64,000 nucleotides of DNA from assembly GCA_013400975.1 (NCBI GenBank), contig WBMZ01003278.1, positions 103,323-167,322 of the forward strand, given 5' to 3'. Below the pieces are notes generated by a model. The model did not search any database. It was given only the letters and a program-made list of their open reading frames with translations, and was not told the DNA's origin. Origin of the DNA: Atrichornis clamosus (taxonomy: Eukaryota; Chordata; Aves; Passeriformes; Menuridae). Shown piece by piece: positions 23,376-37,007 of the stretch (the first letter of the stretch is position 1; every line of letters starts with the position of its first letter). A program made the translations under genes and the position numbers.

Positions 23376-26345
23376 TTATTTAAATGATTTTATACCATAC
23401 CCTGTTTTCACTTTTCCTCTTGAGTCTTTTATCTACTGATGATCCCATCTCAGTCAATTTAACCTCTGTCTGAAGTTTAAACTTGTCTCCAAACGCTCCT
23501 ACATTTTTTTCTCACTATTTAAAATTTTGATGAAACCTGAACTAGGGTTGTGCAGTTTTGCTGCATCAGAGCTGGATCTTGGATCCTTGATACACAAGCA
23601 GCTAAACCCCTGTGTGGGGAGGAGGAAGTTTAAAGCAGGGACCTGAAGAGAGAGTGACACCTCCACGTCTCAAGGACCATGGTAACATTTACATGGCTGT
23701 GCTTGGTAATAGGGTCTGGAATGAGGCTGAGCCTCTGTTTGCTTCTCTACCTAGTGGGAATTAGCCACCAGCTAATTAAGGAGTTAAGGATCTTCTTAAT
23801 AGCAACAGTCCAGTTGATAATGATAGATTCTAAATGGTAATGTGTACCGATGAAAAAGATCCCAAATTTCTATGTAAAAACAGAAAGATTCTTTCAAACT
23901 GAATTGTGAAATGAGATTTCTTCAAAAGATCATCTGCATATATTAGTAAGATGAATGAATATGCAAGGCAGCAAAATATTCTTTCCATTATTTCTGTATA
24001 TACTGAATGTAATCTAATGTAATTAAGAGTACCAGTCTACTGTGATAATACTGTAATGGATGATTGCGTGTTTAGAATTAGTGGATCCGTTCCTACATTA
24101 GGAAATATTTACATTGCTGGCAGATTTCGTATTGGTAGAACTGACAGTGGAAATTTGATAAGTATCTACCAATTATCTCAGCTGATAATTTTTTGGCAAG
24201 TTCCACTCAGGGATGAATTTTGGTTTGTGTGCCAAAATTGCCTTCTCCCAGATTGGTTCTTCTCTTGCTTAACTGAAAAGTGTAGTTTGGAAGGAAATGT
24301 TTAAAAAGTTAAGATGGTGTATTTTTATTAATTTTAAAGGCCTTGTATTTTGCTTCAGCATTGTTAGTGATCTCTTTCATAGTTATAACACTGAAGATGG
24401 TAATTTTTCCATTCACAGCTTGATTTAAAAGCAGTTTTTCAAGTATTTTTCAGCGTAATGTTTTCCTCTGGAAATTAATAATTTTCCTCCACCCAGAACT
24501 TGGTTCTTCACTAGTATGCATGTGATTTCCCCTTCTCTTTTTTAAAACTGTCTTTTTATCTAAGGCATCATTTTCAAATTGAACTTCTAGTTTCAGAAGA
24601 TCAAAGTGAATAATTATAGTGAGAGGCTAATGCAAATGAAACAATAATATAAAGGGATTTCTGAAATTTAACTAATTTTCCCCCCTTAATGTGTTCTTCT
24701 TCATTGTTGGAAGCAGTAAACAATGTATTTTTTAAATATGATATATTGTATTGCTTTAGGATATATGAATCTCTCGTGTGTTTTTCACTTTGATGCCATG
24801 TCTTCTGCTCCCCCAAAGCATTCTTTCTTCCCCAAAGCTTTCTTTCTCAAGGTCGATTGTAGTTTATTCATATGCTAGCAGACAGAACATTGTTTAAAAA
24901 CATTTCAACTAATAACATCCCATTTCCTATGGGTATGTGCTCTATATTCTCTAGGGTTTCTTCCCTCTCTTCTCTTCATTGAATCCTAGCTGTTCCTCAA
25001 GCTTGTAACATCTGCCATCAGAGGAAGGACAAGAATGACTTTGCCATTGTAGATCAGCATGTCCTTATGGCCAATGTCTGTGGACAAACAATGTGTTATA
25101 GATGCATTCATCTTGCATTTCCCACTGCAGGAACTTCTTCTGTCTTTACAAAGCCTATGGGATTTTGATTCTCATTTGGGGTCTTTATTGTTTTGTCAAG
25201 GCTGGGTGAAACAGTCTCATTGGTCAAAAGTTTACTAAGATTGTGCTGAGTAGGTGTAACAAACTGAAGCAGGGATAGGCAAACAATGTTAGGAAACCTT
25301 AGAAAATTCTGCAATTTATTTTGTTTATCTGCATTCATCCAATAACGTTGAATAAGCAATGAAATTTCTGACATATCTCTAACAGTTTAATAGAAGACAC
25401 TATTTTCCTTGTCACATTTACTATCAGCCATGTATTAGGTTCCAGTTCAACAGCTCTTATAATTTAGTTTTGACAAATTGATATCTTACTTATTGTTGAA
25501 GTATTTTTCTTATCATCTTGTGGTTAACAAAGGACCTCTTTTGTTACCATTTCATCACATTTTCTTCCCAAACTATCGCTTCATCTTATGTACAGTGATT
25601 GGCTCTGGTTTAGTACCTTTTTAAATGAGTACTAAACACAAGTCATAGATCTTACTGGTTCATATAAAAACAAGTATATTGTTCAGCATTGCAGAGCATG
25701 ATTGAACATGTCTGAGATAATTCCTGATGTGCATAAAGACACTTCAAGGGCTGCCATTTTTGTGATCATTTAAATGAAAAAATCCTTATCTGTGCAGATG
25801 GCTTTTCCTGTTTGCCTTCTAGTGATTTGACTAATTTCCTTTTGTAGTATAAATTGCATATGTTGTAGATAAAATAGGCTGCCTTTCATATGTAATGATT
25901 ACATTTTAAAGGAATATTAATATAAGTATATATCTTAATGTTTTGTTGAACAATAGGTAGTTTCAAAAGTTCAATATAGTTTTAACTACTTGATCAATTG
26001 ATGAGTAAAATCTTAATTTAGAGTTATCTTTCCTTGATATAATTTAGATAACAAGTATGAGTGAAGTAAGCTAGAAATGCATTACCTTCTTTCTAAAGTT
26101 CCACATAATTGTAGAGCTATCCGTATGATAAATGGTTTTTAGTGCTGTTTAAACTAAAGCAAGAAAGGAACTAATAGAGAAGGAAAAAAAATCTACTTTG
26201 GTTATTCAAAGCAAATGTACTGTATGTTGCAAGAATATTAAATTGCCAGAAAATGCTCCTTTGAATTACTGCAGATGCAAGTGTCTTCTTGCTTCTTCAT
26301 TCTTAGACTGTTCTTATAAATTCTAGCTTCAGCTAGGCTGGGCTT
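23376..26345. other. AT-rich unique-looking DNA, no gene recognised
   Basis: No coding exon, RNA gene or transposon could be identified. Short frames (71-88 codons at 24056-24304, 24601-24816 and 25108-25374) show no motifs. Confidence 0.6.
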
Positions 26346-27138
26346 ATCATAGAACGATTGGAAGGGACCTCAAAGATCATCTAGTTCCAATACTTCTACC
26401 GTGGGCAGGGACACCTTTCACCTGACCAGGTTGCTCAGAGTCCCATCCAACCTGGCCTTGAGCACTTCCAGGGATGGGGCATCTACAGGTTCTCTGGGCA
26501 ACCAGCTCCTGTGCCTCACCAACCCCACAGTAAAGAATTTGTTTCTAGTATTTCATGTACACTCACTCTCAGTTTGAAGCCCTTCCCCCTTGTCCTATCA
26601 CTACATGCTTGTAAAAAGCTCCTCCCCAGCTTTCTCATAGGCCACCTCCAGGTACTGGAAGGCTGCCATCTCTTCTTCAGGCTGAACAATCCTAGTTCTC
26701 TCAGCCTTTTTTCACAGGAGAGGTGCTCCAGTCCTCTGATCATCTTGGCGTCACTCCTCTGGGCTCACTGCAACTTGTCCTTCATGTGCTGAGGACCCCA
26801 GAGCTGGATGCAGCACTCCAGGTGGAGTCTCACCAGAGCAGAGCACAGGGGCAGAATCCCCTCCTTTGCCCTGTTGGCCACGTTGCTTTGGATCCAGCCC
26901 AGAATACAGCTGGATTTCTGGGCTGCGAGCACACATTGCCAGGTCATGTCAAGAACCCCATCAGAACCCCAAAGTCCTTCTACTCAGGCCTGCTCTCAGT
27001 GAGTTCTCTCGATCTGTACGCATGTCTGGGGTGACCTTAACCCAGGTCCAGGATCTTGCACCTGGCCTTGTTGAATTACACGAGGTTTTTACAGACCTAC
27101 CGCTCGAGTCTGTCAAGGCTTCAGCGGAGGCTGTGCAA
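26346..27138 (-). mobile_element. CR1 LINE 3' fragment
   Basis: Minus-strand CR1, about 0.8 kb. The low end has the typical terminus (CATAGAACGATTGGAAGGG, then ATCATCTAGTTCCAA), followed by the short 3' untranslated region and the C-terminal part of ORF2 up to about 27138, where the copy is 5'-truncated. This is the usual form of CR1 in bird genomes. Confidence 0.96.
26516..26947 (-). pseudogene. CR1 ORF2 C-terminal remnant
   Basis: Two overlapping minus-strand frames carry the ORF2 C-terminus downstream of the polymerase. One (26765-26947) contains QCVLAAQKS and ILPLCSALVRLHLECCIQLW; the next (26516-26743) contains MIRGLEHLS, ERS-like LRELGLFSLKKR and ACSDRTRGKGFKL. The change of frame between them shows at least one indel. 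No catalytic residues are included. Confidence 0.92.
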
Positions 27139-29075
27139 GTCAGTATATTGGGGTGTTTGTGAAGTGCTTGTTGTCATCTAAACATGAAATTAATTTATTC
27201 AGACAGATTTTTATGTGGTGTTTTGAGAGGAGGGGATTTTTATATCTTGACTTTAATAATCTAAGTGTTGTAATAGAACAATCTCTCAAACAGTCTTATC
27301 TTTGCATGTTAGTTTTTAAGCAAATTATGTTTGGACCTTTTTCTGTATGTAATTTGGACTTTTTATGTATGTAAATGTATATTTAGTGTGCAAATATGCA
27401 TTTTACTAGTTCAGTTGTCTTCTGATTGTGTTTATATATCACAATTACTACAAATATAAAACCCATTTTTCTGGGTTTTTGTCCTTCAAATTATTTCTTC
27501 CTTGAACTTTTATGTGAAAAATCATTTCAATACCCTTACTACTTTAGAACATGTGTGGGGATATCAGATGGTGCTTTAAATGCTTTCACTTCAAACAATT
27601 TTAAATGTCTGTTGGGAGAAAACTTGTTCAAAGTATATGTTTTATTCAGAACTGATCCAACTTTGATACTGCTGATGTGTAATTGGTACTGCAATATTTC
27701 AGCAGAGAAAGTGTATTTTTGTTATTTGTACAAACAACTAAGCTTGTCCAGATTTTCTCATCTATCTCAAAAAAGTAGATTTCTGTTCACAAGCTTTTTG
27801 ATTGTATGCTAGATTTCTAAATGTCTTTTACTACTTTTTCTTCACTAGGCTCTACTCTTAGCTCTTCTTTTGCTTCTCGAAGAGTGTTTTATGGTACTCT
27901 CAAACTTTCAATCATTTATGTAAGTATAACTGTAATAAAGATTATGTAACAGAGATCATCTTAAAGTCTCCTAATCAAAGATCAACTGGCAAAACAATTA
28001 AACAGAGTTCAACAAAAAAAGTAAGCCTCCAGTTATCTCATAAGTAAGAGTGTTTAGGCAATAACCCAACAATTTATTTGTTTGGACTTTTTTTACAGTT
28101 CACTAGTACTAATAGCATGGGCATGTTGTATAAATGGCCACTTTAAATAGTAGTCAGCAGACTCTCTATATTGGACCTCTTTATTCAAAGTCTTGCATTT
28201 GCCATCTTTCTGTTTTCCTATCAAGGACTGGTGGAAAAGTGTGTTGTCACTCACAAATCAAAATAAGCTTTCTGTCCAGGTGCATCTACGGTTTGGATTG
28301 TCTAAGTGCTTGCTGTGATCCCAGCTTGGGCCCCAGTTTGGGTGCCATTACTGCTGGATTTCTGGGGTTTTTGTGAGCACTCCCTTCTTTTAAAAAATGT
28401 TGAGTAGAAAGGTTCATCATGCCAATGCTGCACAAGTAATTTTGTGTTGGCATTAGAGGCGACAGGAGCAATGCAGGTGGAAGAAAAAAGAGTTGAAAAG
28501 ACAAAAGATGGTTTTTATGAGGATCATGAATCTTCATATGTGATGAGTTGAGTACAGCAAAATCAAGGAGCAGATAGCCTTTTTCTAATTAAGAATGTCT
28601 TTGTTAAAGTCAAATAAGAGAGACTTATGTCATGATATTTCTCTTTAAAAAAAGAGATTAGGATAACACACACAATTTTTATTGTTGTGTGAGTGTTAAT
28701 TAATTGTTCCAAGAGGGTGCTATTGCATTCCCTGGATGTTTTGCAGAGTAGCAGATCCTTTAGTGAGCCCTCTATCATGTTTTTACTATCTCAGCATTCT
28801 GTATTTCCTGGACTATGTGTGCTGTATGACACTGTTGTGACATATTTGGTTATATTCTGATATCTGACACGCGCTTTCATTAAGTACTCTAGGAAGAAGA
28901 TCAGCACATCAGATAATCAGAGTAAAATTAACTGTAAACCAAAGTGTCCTTATTCAAATTTATATTTCTGTGTGATGCTTCTGATTCTGGAGAAAAAACA
29001 CAGCAGAACCAAAATACACAACAGCATATAGTTTCTAGTTGCTTGAATGTCCAAAAAAAATTATAGAAAATTTGA
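27139..29075. other. AT-rich unique-looking DNA, no gene recognised
   Basis: A 128-codon plus-strand frame (27426-27812) is the longest here. It is rich in Phe, Leu, Ser and Tyr as expected from T-rich DNA, and has no domain I recognise. No transposon seen. Confidence 0.6.
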
Positions 29076-29539
29076 TGTCATGGTTTTTAACCCTATCTGG
29101 TAACTAAGTGGTTTAACACAGCAACTCCCTCACTCCCACACAGTTGAGATGGGAGAGAGAAAAGCAAGGGTGAAAGTGAGAAAACTCATGGGTTGAGATA
29201 AAAACAGTATAACAAGGAAAGCGAAAGGTACAAATGCAAGCAAAGCGAAACAAGGCATTAATTCACTGCTTCCCTTCAGCAGGCAGGTAAACAGACAGCT
29301 CCAGAAAGGGAGGACTCCCTCGTCCCATCTCTGCTCCTTCCCAGCCTCTTGTGCACCTCTTCAGCCACAGCACATGAGACACTGAAAAGTCCTCGATTCA
29401 GAGGAAGCACTAATACATCAAACATCAAAGCAACCAAAACATCAGTTTTATCAATATTATTCTCATACTGAATCCACCCCAAAGCACTGTACTGGCTACT
29501 AAAAAGAAAATTAACTCTATGCCAGATGAAACCAGGACA
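29076..29539 (-). mobile_element. Solo LTR of an avian endogenous retrovirus, deleted form
   Basis: The plus strand runs from TGTCATGG to GAAACCAGGACA, so the sense LTR on the minus strand begins TGTCCTGGTTTCATCTGG, a widespread avian LTR type. It includes the antisense GGGTTGAGATAAAAACAGT block near its 3' end. At 464 bp it seems shorter than related LTRs, implying an internal deletion. Flanks TTTGA and CCATC do not match, so no target duplication survives. Confidence 0.72.
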
Positions 29540-29799
29540 CCATCATAGGTATGGAATAACCCTACGGTCAGTTAGGGTCAGCTGTTCCAGTGTACAAGAA
29601 GTCCCCAACTTCTTGTGCACCCCCAGCATCCTGCTGGGGTGGTGTGAGAAGCAGAAAAGGCCTTGATGGTGTGTAAGTGGTGCTCAGCAGTGGCTGAAAT
29701 ATCACTGTTATCAATGCTTTTTACATCACAAACTCAAAATAAAGCCCTGTATGAGCTGCTGTGGACAAATTTAAGTCTATCCCAGCCAAAGCTATTACA
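29540..29799 (-). mobile_element. 5' fragment of a second LTR, same superfamily as 46926-47522
   Basis: Directly abuts the preceding LTR. Read on the minus strand it starts TGTAATAGCTTTGGCTGGG at 29799 and follows the 5' half of the LTR type seen at 46926-47522, stopping at the block that precedes the TATA box. The downstream half is missing, replaced by the LTR at 29076-29539. Confidence 0.68.
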
Positions 29800-32700
29800 A
29801 GTGACAAGGAATCTCTTCCTAACACCTTGAAAATAAGAGAAGTCAACGGAATAATGGTGCTCAGTCAGCTTTGGAGGCCTTATTAAGAATCTAGCAAGAC
29901 ATTTTCATACTCAAAATGTAATAATAAAGTATTCCTTGCTGATAACTAGGGGTACAGCTGGCTGTCTGAGGAATAGAAGTTGCTAATGATAATTCTTGAA
30001 TTCTCCCATTTTCTAACTCCGTCTACCTACCATATATGCTGAGAGCTCATTAACTATAAATCAAATATTTCATTTTGACATCTACTACCATGTCTGATTA
30101 CCTTGTATTTCAATTTTGGTAATCTATAAAGAGACATAAAATTTACAAAGGCAAGCAGATGAGGACTTGAAAACATTTCACAGGACTAAGAGAAACACAA
30201 CAACGTGAAAAATTATCTAAAATGAAATTTGACTATATTTAGGACATAATAACTGTCTTATTTGTTCGTGTGGGTTTTAACAAGCAAATCACTTGTCAGA
30301 AATATGTTGGCTAGGCTTGTATCACCTCAGTGTAGTTCAGATGTATTATCAGGTGAAATCTTTGAACAGAGAATCCTTGATATTAAATGCCTGGTGCACC
30401 ATGAGCAGCACTCCTCTCTGTGAGATGCAATTAGAGATTGTGAGCTTCACGCTCAGTATCATAGGTATAGAAATAAGGTATAGAATGAAATTAATATCAG
30501 AGCAGATTTTTAACAGGTAGCACATTTGCAAGTTTATTGGTTACACTTCAATCGGGAGGACAGGAAGCTTTGTTGTTTGAGGTTCTTTTAATCCATTTAA
30601 GTAGATATGCACTTTCTTGCGGTATGTAGACACATCAAAAGAGAAGCCAAGAGTTCAGAACTTACTTTTTTTTCCTCATTGTTTATTTATAGCAATAAAA
30701 GATGTTGAGTGGCAATTTTTGACTGAGGTATAAACATTGCAATACTACTTAAATACCAATTTACACATTTATCTGTCTTAGAGCACTGCTTATTTGTCTA
30801 GAAAATAATAAAATATTCACTCAGTGAATAATTACCTTCCTCCCTGCTGTAGTAATGAAGATACAATCTGCATGGATACTGGTCTCCCAGAGGCTGGCAT
30901 GCACCATTAAATCGGTGTGTAGGAGAAAGGAAGGAGGAAGAGAGTATAATGTAATTCAGAGTGTTACTGAGGCTGGGCATGATTGGGCATGATTGCAGAA
31001 CTCAGTTTGATTTCTGGTTTAAAGTGAAAAGTCCATATTAGTAAAAAAGTGAAAGCCAGCATTTCACAAACTTTACTAAAGAATTTGTATCAGTTCTGTG
31101 ACAAAAACTTCAAGTTGGGGTAAAGTGTTTGAGTTTTAGTTAGAAAATTTCTTCAGTTAAAAATCCAAACTATTTTAAGATTGTTAAGAAGTACTGAAGG
31201 TTTCAAGGTATAATGAAAAGCAGCATTTCTTCTGTTTCTTTACAGTCCAGAGCACTCATTACAGATGTTACTCTAATAAAAAGCTAATATTTGTAAATAT
31301 TCATACCTGAATTATCTTGTCATATTTCAATTTTTACTTTCCAAATTTCAGACATTTAAGTGCTAGAAGTCTTCAAAAAAATAATTATCCACTGTATCTC
31401 CTGTTCAGAGTATATTATATAGAGATATTAATTTATTTTTGTAGTCTATATGTAAAGCAGGAAGTACATTGAATGTGTTCCCATGTTCTCATGTTATTTA
31501 TATTAAACATTTTTAATAAGTTTGTTTACTTTTGTTTATGTGCTTAGAAACCGGATAGAATAGGAGTAAATGTGGATATGAGTGTGGCTTATGCTCATAA
31601 TCAGCTCTATTAACCAAGTATGTTAATTTGATGTAATCACTACAATCAGGTTAGTTTCTGAAAGCCTTAATAGGACTTCAACAGATAAAGAATTGAGCAC
31701 ATCAGATATTTCTTGATAAGGAGTAGGGTTTTCCTCTCTCCCAAATTCTTTATATTAACACATTTCCATCAGATGGAAGGAAACATACGTAGCAAAAATC
31801 TATCAGTACTTCTCCCAAGAATCGTGGCATACGGCAGAAAAAAACCTGGACCTGAATTCAACTAGAAGATTAAACACAGAGCACTGAGGAAATTCATTAA
31901 TAAGGTCAATTTTTCATTTTATGCAATTGTAAGAAAGGTATAGATAATACTACCAGATGCTTTAGTATTCTAAGTTTGAATGTTTGCAATGCAATAGTTT
32001 ACAATGAGATTGAAAATATTAATTCATCAAGGCAGGAAGTTTATTTTAATGTGTATAATGTGGTATGCTACATACATGCACAGTTTGAAAAGAAGGGGAT
32101 TTATAATATTTAATATTTTAAAAATATTTAATATTTAAAAAAATAAAATTCAGAACTGTTGCATATTTGTTGAAAAATCAGAATTGCATGGGAAATCTGA
32201 CAGCTGGAACTTTCATTAAGCTTCATTTCATATTTTTTTTAAACTAGGTTTTATTAAGTAGTCAAAAAAACCCCATTTAGAATGGCAGTGAAATTACTGG
32301 GAATTACTATCGTCGGGCAACTGTTCCAAAGAAATCAAGCTTGGAGATAGACTTCAAATGGAAAGACAACCCTTTTGAAAAGGTCATTTGCATTAATGGC
32401 ATTATCTACTCACCGACATCTTCAGGAAAAAACAACAATAGCAACAAAAACAAATAAACAAAAAGAAAAAATCTGAGAGTTGGCAATATTTCTCAGTGCT
32501 CTATGGCACCTTCAGTAGCCAGTCCATTGTATTTATGCTATTAAATTTTCTCTGACTTCAGTATTATGTTTGTCACCTGCCCCTTCTGATTGAGTAGTCC
32601 AACATGCTGATGAGATGTAACATCTAATATATGTCTAAAAGCTTAAAAGAAATATTCTTTCTGTTTGCCTGATAAGGGAGTCAGTCACTTCCAGGTCACA

Positions 32701-35012
32701 GCTACTACTCTGCATTTTGGAAAGGGAGTCTGTCTCTAACAAATTGATTGGAGCGTTAACTACCACTGAGTTTTCTTCTCTTGCACACCAACATCATGGA
32801 TCCGAAGGTAACTAATTGCTTCAGCCTGTAAGGAGACCCTAGAATACAGAAACCTTGCGGTAACACCATGGTTCTGGAGAACAAGCTTCATAGTGAGAAT
32901 GTTCATATTTGTTCTTTCAACTTACCTAGTCACGGACGTAGGTGTCTGTCATAAAAGAAATCAGAGAAATTTTACTCTCAGCCTTGTCTTCACTGCAAAT
33001 TTTCTTTAACATTTTCAGAGGCTGAAAAGTCAATGCCATCTTAATTACTGCCCCTTTAAAGCAGCCTGTCTGATGTGTTTATTAGGACTGCTTGACCACT
33101 GTAAAAGATATGGATGACTAGTTACCCTCCCAAACCTTGATACCCTCCTTCTTTTCAAAAGTGATGTGGTAGGCTGCAAAGGCATGAAGTATGGTGTTCT
33201 GTTCAATTCCACATGTTTATATATTCCTTCTTTATCCTTTTTAAACGGATACATTAGTATAACATTTGCTGTCTTGAGAAGTTCAATATTTTTATTGGAC
33301 CCAACTTAGCCCATCTGACATATCCATGACTAAGTGGGAAATCCTTGGACTTCTAAATCCTGTGCCAACATCCAAAACCTCCTTTGCTGTCTTTCAAGTA
33401 GAATATCTCAGTCCATCAGACATCAATGGAAAAAGTGCAGGTCCCTCTAGAAAGCCAGAGTTTTGCCTTTAGATTAGTGGTAAAATCTGACAAGTTTAGA
33501 TGTAGTGAGGATATTATTCTCCCATTAGCATCCAGGATCTTAGTAGCAGGTTAACTTCTGCATGTTTCTGCAACTAACTGTCTTGCAGGTTCATACAGAC
33601 GTAGATTTCTTACTGTTCTTCCAGTAGTGTCTTAATGCCCCAAAACCTGGACTAAACTACTAAAAATTATCAAATTAGAAATTTGCTCCTCCTCTGTGAA
33701 TTTCTGTTGCTTGTATTTGTAATTAATAAATACAACATCAGGCATTGGCAAATTGTTAAAAGCTCCTAATATGTAGTAATCTGATCTTTATGATTTGGAA
33801 TATAGTCTTATAAGAAAGATAAATGTGCCATTTAGTAGGCTATTATATCATTGAAGTTTTTATGATAAAAAGGTCAATTTCCAGGTCCTCTGGAGCAGGT
33901 TGGACTGGCAGGTTATTCTCCACCCAAAATCCCTGCAACCACCTGTTAGTCCAAGGCCAAGAGTGCTGGGTAGTTGCACTGTGAAGGGTGTGTGAAAAAC
34001 ACAAAGAGAGTGCTCATCTGTGCTGGATGGTCACATCTGTCAGCATTTTCTTCTATAGCATTTCTAAGTTATGCTTTTCACTCCCTAGTCGTTCTAGGAA
34101 TTAGTCTCTCCAAGGTGTTTCTGACATTGCCTCTAAGAATCATTTTGAACTTCTTGGAGCCTGAGGTAGCTATTCAGATTACTTACCACATAAGTATACT
34201 TTAGAAATTCCTGACTTCGACTACTAATAAACAGAACAGCTATAATCTCCTCCTCCAGCAGCAATGTTTCTGGAGTTTTAAAGCAGTGATCTCTTTTACA
34301 CAGATACTTCAGAACGTAGCTGATTATGCAAGGAAAGAATTGACTATGGAAATGCATCTTATCTTGGCCATGACAAAGTACTGACTCCCCAGTCATGAGC
34401 TCCTAGAATGCTCTTGCAGTTTTCCTGACAGCCATTGGAAAGCAAATTTTCATTCAGATAGCAACTGTGAATGAAACTATTTTGAACTGCATTTCAAGAC
34501 CTGCCAAATCTTCCTTTTTCTGTTGGCTACATATGCTTTCCTTCCTAATTTTGGATTGTTTTCCTTGGTAGGCCCTTGAGACTGCTTCCTTCAAGTTTGG
34601 GAGATTTGTAAAATCTGTTTTGCACAATGATAATATGAGAATTGATTGAATTATCTATGTTATTACCTATCTCAAAGCATGAGGTTATTTGGTGTATAGC
34701 TCTGGATATCAGAAGGTACTTTTTGTCAGGAACATGAACATAAATATGTGAAGCAGAGGTGTAATATTAAAGGAAATATAACTGTTTTAAAAATATTGCA
34801 TTTCCTGTCATGGAAATAATCAGGCTTTAAAGCTCATGCTAGAACAAACACTGTAACATCATTTTATGTATGTCTTTGTCCATGCTGCCTTTGAAACTAA
34901 TCAAAAGGTATGCAGCTATAAATCTGATCAAAAGCCAATTCACTGATTTCAAAGAATTCCCTAATACAAACCAAGACTATTTAGTAATACACCACATGAA
35001 GGTATAATAACA
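29800..35012. other. AT-rich unique-looking DNA, no gene recognised
   Basis: No exon, RNA gene or transposon recognised. Minor items: a 10-bp tandem duplication of GGGCATGATT at 30975-30994, and an AT-only patch around 32100-32150. Short frames (60-87 codons) carry no motifs. Confidence 0.6.
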
Positions 35013-35330
35013 GAACCATAGAATCATACAGTCATAAATTACTTTGATTAGAAGGGACCTTAAAGATAATCTAGTTCCAACCCTGCTGCCATGGGCAGGG
35101 ATTACATTCACTAGATCAAGTTACTCAGGGTTCCATTTCAACCTGGCCTTGAATGGTTCCTGGGATGGGACATCCACAACTTCTGTGGCCAACCTGTTCC
35201 AGTGCTTCACCACCCTCTAAGAAAATAATTTCTTCCTAATATCTAATCTAAACCTGGCCTCTTCCAGTTTAAAACCATTTCCTCTTGTCTTGTCCACTAT
35301 CTGCCCATACAAAAAGTTCCTCTCCCTTCA
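35013..35330 (-). mobile_element. CR1 LINE 3'-end fragment
   Basis: Minus-strand CR1 terminus. It starts with CATAGAATCATACAGTCATA, then GAAGGGACCTTAAAGATAAT and the standard 3' untranslated sequence, and ends in the last codons of ORF2 near 35330 (AAAAAGTTCCTCTCCC). Strongly 5'-truncated. The 150 bp above it (35331-35485) are richer in GC and unassigned. Confidence 0.95.
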
Positions 35331-36946
35331 CCGTGAGCAGTGGGAGAGGGAAGCAGGAGGCAGTCATGGTGTACCTTCCACAGCCTTGGGCTGATGCTGC
35401 ATGGAATGCAAATAAGGATGGCGCCATCAGGTATCAGCCAAGGTGGGGCACGTACTCCCGCCACAGGGGTAGAACGATTATCTAAATAGCTTTAAAGTAT
35501 AGGACTTAAATTTATTTTTGAACTAACATTTTTGTTTACTGTTCTTCCTTCTGTATGTCAAGACAGCACAAGGCAATCTATAGGAAAACATCCAGTCAAG
35601 TCAGTTTTGCCCTTAGCCAGCAAGAGCTTCTGCAACAAAATATAGCAAGCGTGGTCAATTATTCAGAGTAATATTCCCATACTGACGATGTAATTTCTTG
35701 CTGTACCTTTCTTTCTTGATTTGATTTGCTTAGCAATCCCTTGTTTAAGTCAAACTGCTGATATCTAAATGTTTGGGGTTTTTTTAAATTTGCTTCTTAC
35801 TGTGATACAGTAATTTTTGTATCAAAAAGTAGGAAATTCTGCAGTGAAAAATATTCTGAGCTTCTGCATCTTCCTTGAGAATAGTCTGTCACGTGGATGA
35901 TCTAGGACAGACAGGAAGCATCCACAAATAACAAGGGATTCCATAAATTCGTAATAAATTTTATATCAAAGGAAGTAACTAAGGAGTCAGTCAAGGTTTA
36001 AGCTTATATTCACAACCATTTTCTGTCATTCTTAGGTTTCCTAAACTTGGAGACAGATTCTCAAGAAGAACAAATCAATCTAGTTCCCCTGAGATAAGCT
36101 AAACTATGCGTAATTGTATTCATCATTATTTTGATATAATTTGATTAATAATCTTCCTGTAACTTAGTTTTATGGTTATTAATATTTAATGCCATAGAGG
36201 TATATTTACTTACGTTGTGATTGACACTCAAAAATTTCACAGTTGTCAGTATTTTTCCCCACATTTTTGTGCATTGCAAATCCTATCTATAATTGACATA
36301 GCACAGACATTGACTTTTTATAAAGAATCTTTCATGGAAATGTATTAGGCACTGGTCTTTAAACATGTAGTGGTAAGTAAAGATGTCAAAAGCAAACAAA
36401 GCAGAGTTCTTAAAAGGTAGCTGAAAATCCTATGCCTTTCAAATTGTTTGCATCTCATTTTCTTGAATACTTTGATGTCAATTTCACAGTTGTCACAGAT
36501 ACTTCTAAGCTGGCCAATCCTAAATTTATCATCCAAAATCCAAGCAGGAGAAACCCGCAGTATTTTGTTAGTTTCAGAAAAAAATCCATGCTGACTATAT
36601 GCTTAATGAGGTCACGTAGGCCACAGGTGACACCAGCAGCAATTTAGGCTGGCCTTCTCTATCCATGGTGATGGAGCTCCTTCACAGAATAAAAGGAAGA
36701 GCTCATAAGAAACAATAATTACATTAAATAAAGTTTCTTCCAGTCCATTTCAGATGGCGATTGGTTTGTGCCTTTAGAAGAATTTTGAGTAAAAAGCCAT
36801 AGTATTATCTGTTGAAGTTTTGAATTATTAAATCCTTTTCCATCCCATTATGATAATAACCTCCTAAAATATATCCAATGTTATGTAGCAGAACATACAG
36901 CTCCTTCTACTTGCACTTCCTCATACTGTTCTTTATAAACATAAAA

Positions 36947-37007
36947 ATGAGTGAGTCAAATTGGGCAGTTTCATTCCTGTGTTTCTTGTTTATTCTCTCA
37001 GTGACAG
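36947..37007 (+). other. Candidate first coding exon with signal-peptide-like frame
   Basis: From the ATG at 36947 (A at -3) the frame encodes MSESNWAVSFLCFLFILSVT and then a single G before a consensus 5' splice site, CAG|GTAAGT (GT at 37008). The peptide has a short polar N-terminus and a 13-residue hydrophobic core (AVSFLCFLFILSV), as in a secretory signal sequence. The exon would end in phase 1, common for signal-peptide exons that precede extracellular modules. A TATAAA occurs only about 10 bp upstream of the ATG, too near to be its promoter element. I do not recognise the protein and see no following exon. Hydrophobic frames arise easily in T-rich DNA, so chance is quite possible. Confidence 0.2.

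Noticed and set aside
26346..27138. Cluster of six overlapping frames of 60-103 codons
   Set aside because: All lie in a CR1 3' fragment; only the minus-strand remnants with CR1 ORF2 motifs are meaningful.
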